Shown here: positions 54,501 through 60,500 of the stretch, one piece after another
Layout: each line of letters opens with the position of its first letter
Numbering within the stretch: the first letter of the stretch is position 1
From: Apostichopus japonicus
Lineage: Eukaryota > Echinodermata > Holothuroidea > Aspidochirotida > Stichopodidae
DNA: 64,000 nucleotides
Direction: 5' to 3'
NCBI RefSeq assembly: GCF_037975245.1
Contig: NC_092572.1
Span: 20,712,489-20,776,488, forward strand
Position numbers and translations under genes: made by a program
Notes under the pieces: generated by a model
What the model was told of the DNA's origin: nothing
What the model saw: the letters and a program-made list of their open reading frames with translations, nothing else
The model's database searches: none

Positions 54501-57500
54501 CCAACATATTTTTATCAAAATAATATAGAACTTTTTAATGAAAAACCTGTAAAAGAGTACAAAACAGGTAAATTGTCGGGAAATTGTCAGTGAATTATCA
54601 AAGCAAGGAACAGGCCAATACTGAAATCAGTATTCAAGGTCTCATTCCAGCAATTAAACCTGGCATTTTGCGATTGGTTGTATTAATGTGTTATGCTATA
54701 AACCATGCCATGTAACACTTTCAAATAACTGAATATTTAAACCTCAGCCTGCTTAAGTGTTTAGTGTGTTTACAATAATTCATAGAGACATATTATTAGC
54801 AGTTTAAAATCAAAAACTTTTGCAACTTGGAAGTCTAATGTCATGTTTCATTTGCAAACCTTTTAAAGTTTATATCCATTTTCCATGGTACCTTGATGGA
54901 ATTAAATACATGGTACCTTAGCTTTACTTTACCTTTTCTTTAAGGATCACAAAAAAGATTTGGAAAAATCTCAGATTTCCAAGGTATCAATCTTTTGATG
55001 GGTACTTGTGCAATAACCTGTACAATATAGTATGTACTTATGTATTATTTGTGTGACGAGAAACGTGCAGTAATGGGACTGGGTTTGATTTTTATTGGTT
55101 CATGTTAGTTATTCTATAACAGTTCATGAAACAAACGTTGTGGATAAGGACAAATTTTGAAAAAGGAAAAGTCTAAAACAAGCATTGTTAGGCTGTACAT
55201 GAATATTACTTAAATTATGTGGCTATTAAGTCAAGGAGGATATTTCAAATTGTCTTACCGGGTGGACAATCACCACAGCCTTCACTTTCACTGGTGGCAC
55301 CAGTCCTGTTGCCGTAGGTACCAGCAGGACATGCTAAAGGAGTCAGTCCATCCTCACAATAGTAACCTGTTCAAGTGAAAGCAACTCACATTTAAGTAAA
55401 CTCAGATACAATTGAATTCAAATACACATCATTTTTGGAATATTCATGATATTACATTACATTGCTAGACTGGTTTCCATGGTTTCATTTAAAAGTTACT
55501 GTAATGTTACATAACCTTTAGTGACACTGTGTGCAACTACTATGTGTATATCTTTGCTTTTTTCACATTTGTGATGCACTAAATGGTCCCCTGTCAGTTA
55601 TCTTTTGTGAAGTTGACTGCAACAAATACTCATTTCCAGCCAGTTGGGACAATTTCCTAATGCTAATACCTCTCTAAACTGTACTCCAAGATTGTGCTCT
55701 CAAAGTACTCCTATTGTCAGTACAAACAGTTCCTAACCTTGATCTAATAGAAACATGATTATTCATACTGCTGGTACTGACAATACTAGTGCTCTGAAGC
55801 AGGAGATGACACACTACAGCATAGAAACATTACCCCAACTTGGTGCTCATTTCATGTGAGTAACATTAAAGGGGAGAGTTACCAACCTTCTTCTTACCTC
55901 ACATATAATATTACTGAAACCTGTCCAATGTGTCATGTTAGGAGATCAGAGACTCGCTGGAATAACCAGGATCACATGACAAGCAAGCTATGCTAGACTG
56001 GTTGCTATAGAAACCAGCAGGTCAGATCACAGCTAGTCTCCATTGTCGTCTTAGAGTTACAGACTTAGTGTACCTTTTGTTATGGCTCTACTCCTTACCT
56101 TACGGACAAATCCCTGAACTGGGATTCTAGCCGTTGAACCCTCCTCCCAGGCATAACCAGGGTCACATGACAAGCAAGCTATGCTTAATGTAAGTGCTTA
56201 ATTTAAGTGTTTCCTCTTTCTTTATTTCTACTTGGTAACTAGCTGAGATAACAGCCTTGCTGTTTTTCTAGTGTACTTCATATGTTAACATTCCTACTGT
56301 AATGTTAGTATTGTATTTATCTTGTACAAACATATGAGAAATAAATTTGAAATTGTAATGCTAGACTGGTTGCTATAGAAACCAGCAGGCCAGATCACAG
56401 CTAGTCTCTATTGTCATCTTAAAGTTACAGACTGAGTGTACCGTTTATTATGGCTCTACTCCTTACCTTGCGGACAAATCCCTGAACTGGGGTTTCTAGC
56501 CGTTGAACCCTCCTCGCAGGCATAACCGGGATCACATGACAAGCAAGCTTCGCTAGACTGGTTGCTATAGAAACCAGCGGGACAGATCACAGGGTAGGCA
56601 TCTGCGTCAGGGCAGTAGTACCCCGGCGGGCACGGAGTGCATTCAGTTTGTTCTCCTAGAGAGGATAAATGTGCAGATATGTTAGAGAGGCTGCAGGCAT
56701 CTACTATATTCTGTATGTGTTAACAGTAATCTTTAAGCATCAATCTAAATTACTTTTCAGATCCATGTTTAGAAACATTCACCAAACATATACCACATGT
56801 AGGTCATATGAAATACATGTCAAACATTAGAAACTGATGATGGAGGGAACGCATGTTATCAGAAAGTCAGAACTATCTTTCCATCCCCCAATGCCATCCT
56901 CCACCACAATTTCCCGGTCCCCGGTTCATGTAATCATGAATGTTAACGAACACAAGTTCCCTAACAGCTATTTTGTTATAACCATATCAGTCAGATGCTG
57001 AACAAGGAGGACCAGAAGACATTTCAAAATCTCTCCAGAGTAGATGGGGGTAGTATGATAGCGGGTGTGTACAAAATGCAGGTGGGTGGGGATAAAATAG
57101 AGGTGGGTGGGAATGGGGTGGAGATGGGAAGGGATAGAGAGAAGGGGTGGGGATGGGATTGGATGGAGGTAAGTGAGAATAGATTGGAGGTAGGTGGAGT
57201 TAGAGTTTAGGTAGGTGGTGGGTAAGGTTCAGGCAGGTTGGGGTTTCAGATTTGGTGGAATTGGTATGGGTAGGCTGGGGGACTTGGTGTGGTGAAGGAG
57301 ATACTCAAAAGTAATAAAGTTATGGCACTTTATAATCTTGCTTCAGTCCTTCCAGTAAATGACAATTTCGCCTCAAAAGTAAAAAATGTTTATGGATATT
57401 CCCAGAGTTCTCTTGCATCAACACTCCAGTTCCATTACTAGATGTAACATGCTAACTATTCTAAAGATTTAGTAATGGTAGCATTACCTAAGCTGTAATA

Positions 57501-60500
57501 TCCCACGGCACAGACTTCTGGTGAGGATTTGGTATCATTACAGAATGAACCACTGGGGCAGTTAGTGCACTCCTGCGGAGGAAAGAATGAGAATTTAATC
57601 ACGACACATCCAATAAATCTTATCAACTTGAATAAACAAATGTAATTCCTGAGAGCCATTCATCTGAACTCACAGAACAACTTTCAAAAAATTATTATAT
57701 GAAATATCACATAGACTGAACCAAGAGACTGTCACAATGTATGTATTATGGTTAACAACCAATCGGAGACAACCATTTGGGCCTTCAAAGTCAAATTTGA
57801 CAACATTGTTAACTCACATGCTGGCTGACAGTCTCCTATATCCTGTTTAAACTGTGTATGTTATAATTATCAGCCAATCAGAGTCTGTTATTTGGTATGA
57901 TCTGTCACATTTTCCCTATATCATTATATGATACGATGCCTGACAGTCCCCTCATTTGAAATCATGTTTTTGTTGTAGTTGTCAATATACGATGCTGTGG
58001 ATTTTTCAATGGAAGAAGGCACACTTCAACATTTGACTAACATTTATTGAAAACTTTAAGATAATTTACAAACAATCAAATATTAAAGCGACAATCTGTA
58101 TAGAGTTCTAGTATTTGCCTAGATAAAAATCGTAAAGGTAACTTTACCGTTGCTAAGGGTAGACTGTACGTGCCATCGTAGCATGTTATCTTGAAGCTGG
58201 TGTAGATAGAGGGACAAGCAAAGCCTGCCGAACACTGGGTACAGCTCTGCTGACCACCAACGCTGTAATATCCAGGATTACACTCCACATTAGCACTGGA
58301 GTCTGCTGTATCCGGGCACTCATAACCAGGAGGACAAAATGTACATGCCTACAGAAAGGAAGTTGTGTCAAAGGTCAACTGATCAAAGTCATGTAATGTG
58401 CAATTTTTACTCCAGTCTACAATTCCATCTGACCTACTTATCATTCAAAATTTGTACAAATCACAGCTTCAGCCCTTTTCAAGATTCTGAAAATCTACTA
58501 CAATAATGTCTCTTCATCTGACAAAAGCAAACTGACTGTCGTTACGTTTACAAACTTATTGTGATGCTAATGAACCATCCCGAAGAGCATTCCTTGATCC
58601 ACAAGAGTCTTTTAAAGAATGGCAAAGACTACATTGCAATTACCACTTTCAAACTGACGACCATTCTCACTGTAAGCTGAAACTATTAACTGTTTTTTCT
58701 TTTTTTGAGTTAAGACTATTTTCTAATAAAATTTCAACAGAAGTTTTATTAACGCTTAATATAAACCTTGCTGATTTCATAACTGTCGCAAGTTAACGAT
58801 GGACGACACCAGAAAAATAAGGGAAAAATATGGGATGGAATAGTGATTAGCATCATAGACTTACCAAGTTGTTGTAAGGGAAGGTAATGAGAGTACAGCG
58901 GTTGTGTGGAGACAGGGTAAAGTGAGGGAGGAGTACCGTAAATACTTACTGTTTGTCCTTCATCGGCAAAATACCCAGGAGCACAAACAATGGTACTGTC
59001 CGTGTCGGTGTAGGGACAGGCTTCCCCCGCTGGACAAATGGTACATTCCACTGATCCATTGGTGGAGTAATATCCCTACAACAAAATAAAGGAAATACCG
59101 ACACTTGAAAAAAAATAGATCCACGCCAGATCTTCTGTGTTGCACTTCTAAAACAAATTTTGGGGTTTATTCATCAAAAAAAGGAAAAAATTCTATAAAA
59201 TAGTTACAACTTACCATATTAAGACATCTTAAAAAAAAAATTTCACAAAATGAAAATTTGTTAGTGAGTTATTGAACACTTCTTTTGATTCTGATATTCT
59301 CTTCTCTGGAGGCTTTTGTAAATTGATTTGATTACTGACACATACACATAGAGCAAACCAGAAATATTCACTAGTAAAGAATTTGCCCTCGTTATTTTAC
59401 AATAAACTTTGACTTGGCAAGCTAATGAATTACGATCTTATGTGATTTCGGTGATATCGGAAGACTGTGAGAGGATTGTTAAAAATGAACCTCAGAAGGT
59501 AGGTTTAACAAGGATACACTTAAGATGCAATTTCGTACATGATTGTGTGTATGAGTGTGTTTAATATCGTCGAAAGCAACGTCGGTCCCTTACCCTGAGA
59601 CAAGGAGTGTTACCACTGCCGTCAACACTTGGGCACTCGTGACCGGCCTCACACTGGTAGCAGTATGAGAAACCGACGAATGAGTAGTATCCCGCAGAGC
59701 AGGCAGCTATGGTCGTGTCTGTGTCTGTGTCTGGACAGTAATAGCCGGGTTCGCAGAAGGTGCAGTAAGATTGGTTCCCCAATGAGTAGGATCCTACATG
59801 AATAAAAAGAATTTAAGCAGATAGATTCAAGACCAATGATTTTACCCGATGGTCTTCCTTACATGTGATCCTGTATTGTATCATTATAGTTTAAACCCAT
59901 GGTCCATTGCAGCATCCAACATTCCACAAACACATTCTTTCATTTTTGTTAGATTTGTCTCTCTACCCCTCCAGCCCCCTCCCCCCACCTTCCACCACCC
60001 TACCAAACTCCACATTCAAAAGTGATACATATTCATCAACGTTACTTGTTATTCATTTCAGGAAAAAATGCCTGCAAGAAGTTTATTTTAGTAAAGCAAA
60101 TCCTATTTCAATGAAACAACTTTACAAACACAATTTACAATCATTAACTATTAAGCTGGTATGAATCTCACTAAACCAAGGCAATGCATATTACCTGCAA
60201 TGCTTTAGGTAATGACAATGTATTGTTTTAACAATGATCAAAAATTCTACCATAATGGTACCTACCACTTGGACAAGCATAGGCCTCTGAGCCATCTGTT
60301 GTTGACGGACATGCAAATCCAGCGGTGCAGTCTGTACACTCGGTTTGGGAACCTGCAGAGTAAAGACCAGGGGTACAAGCGATGGGTGCTTGGTCAGTCG
60401 TCGGACACTCGTATCCTGCTGGACAGGCGGTGCAACTGGTAGCTCCAATCAGACTGTAGGTTCCAGTCGAGCAGAGCTGTGCGGCCAAGCTGAAGACACA

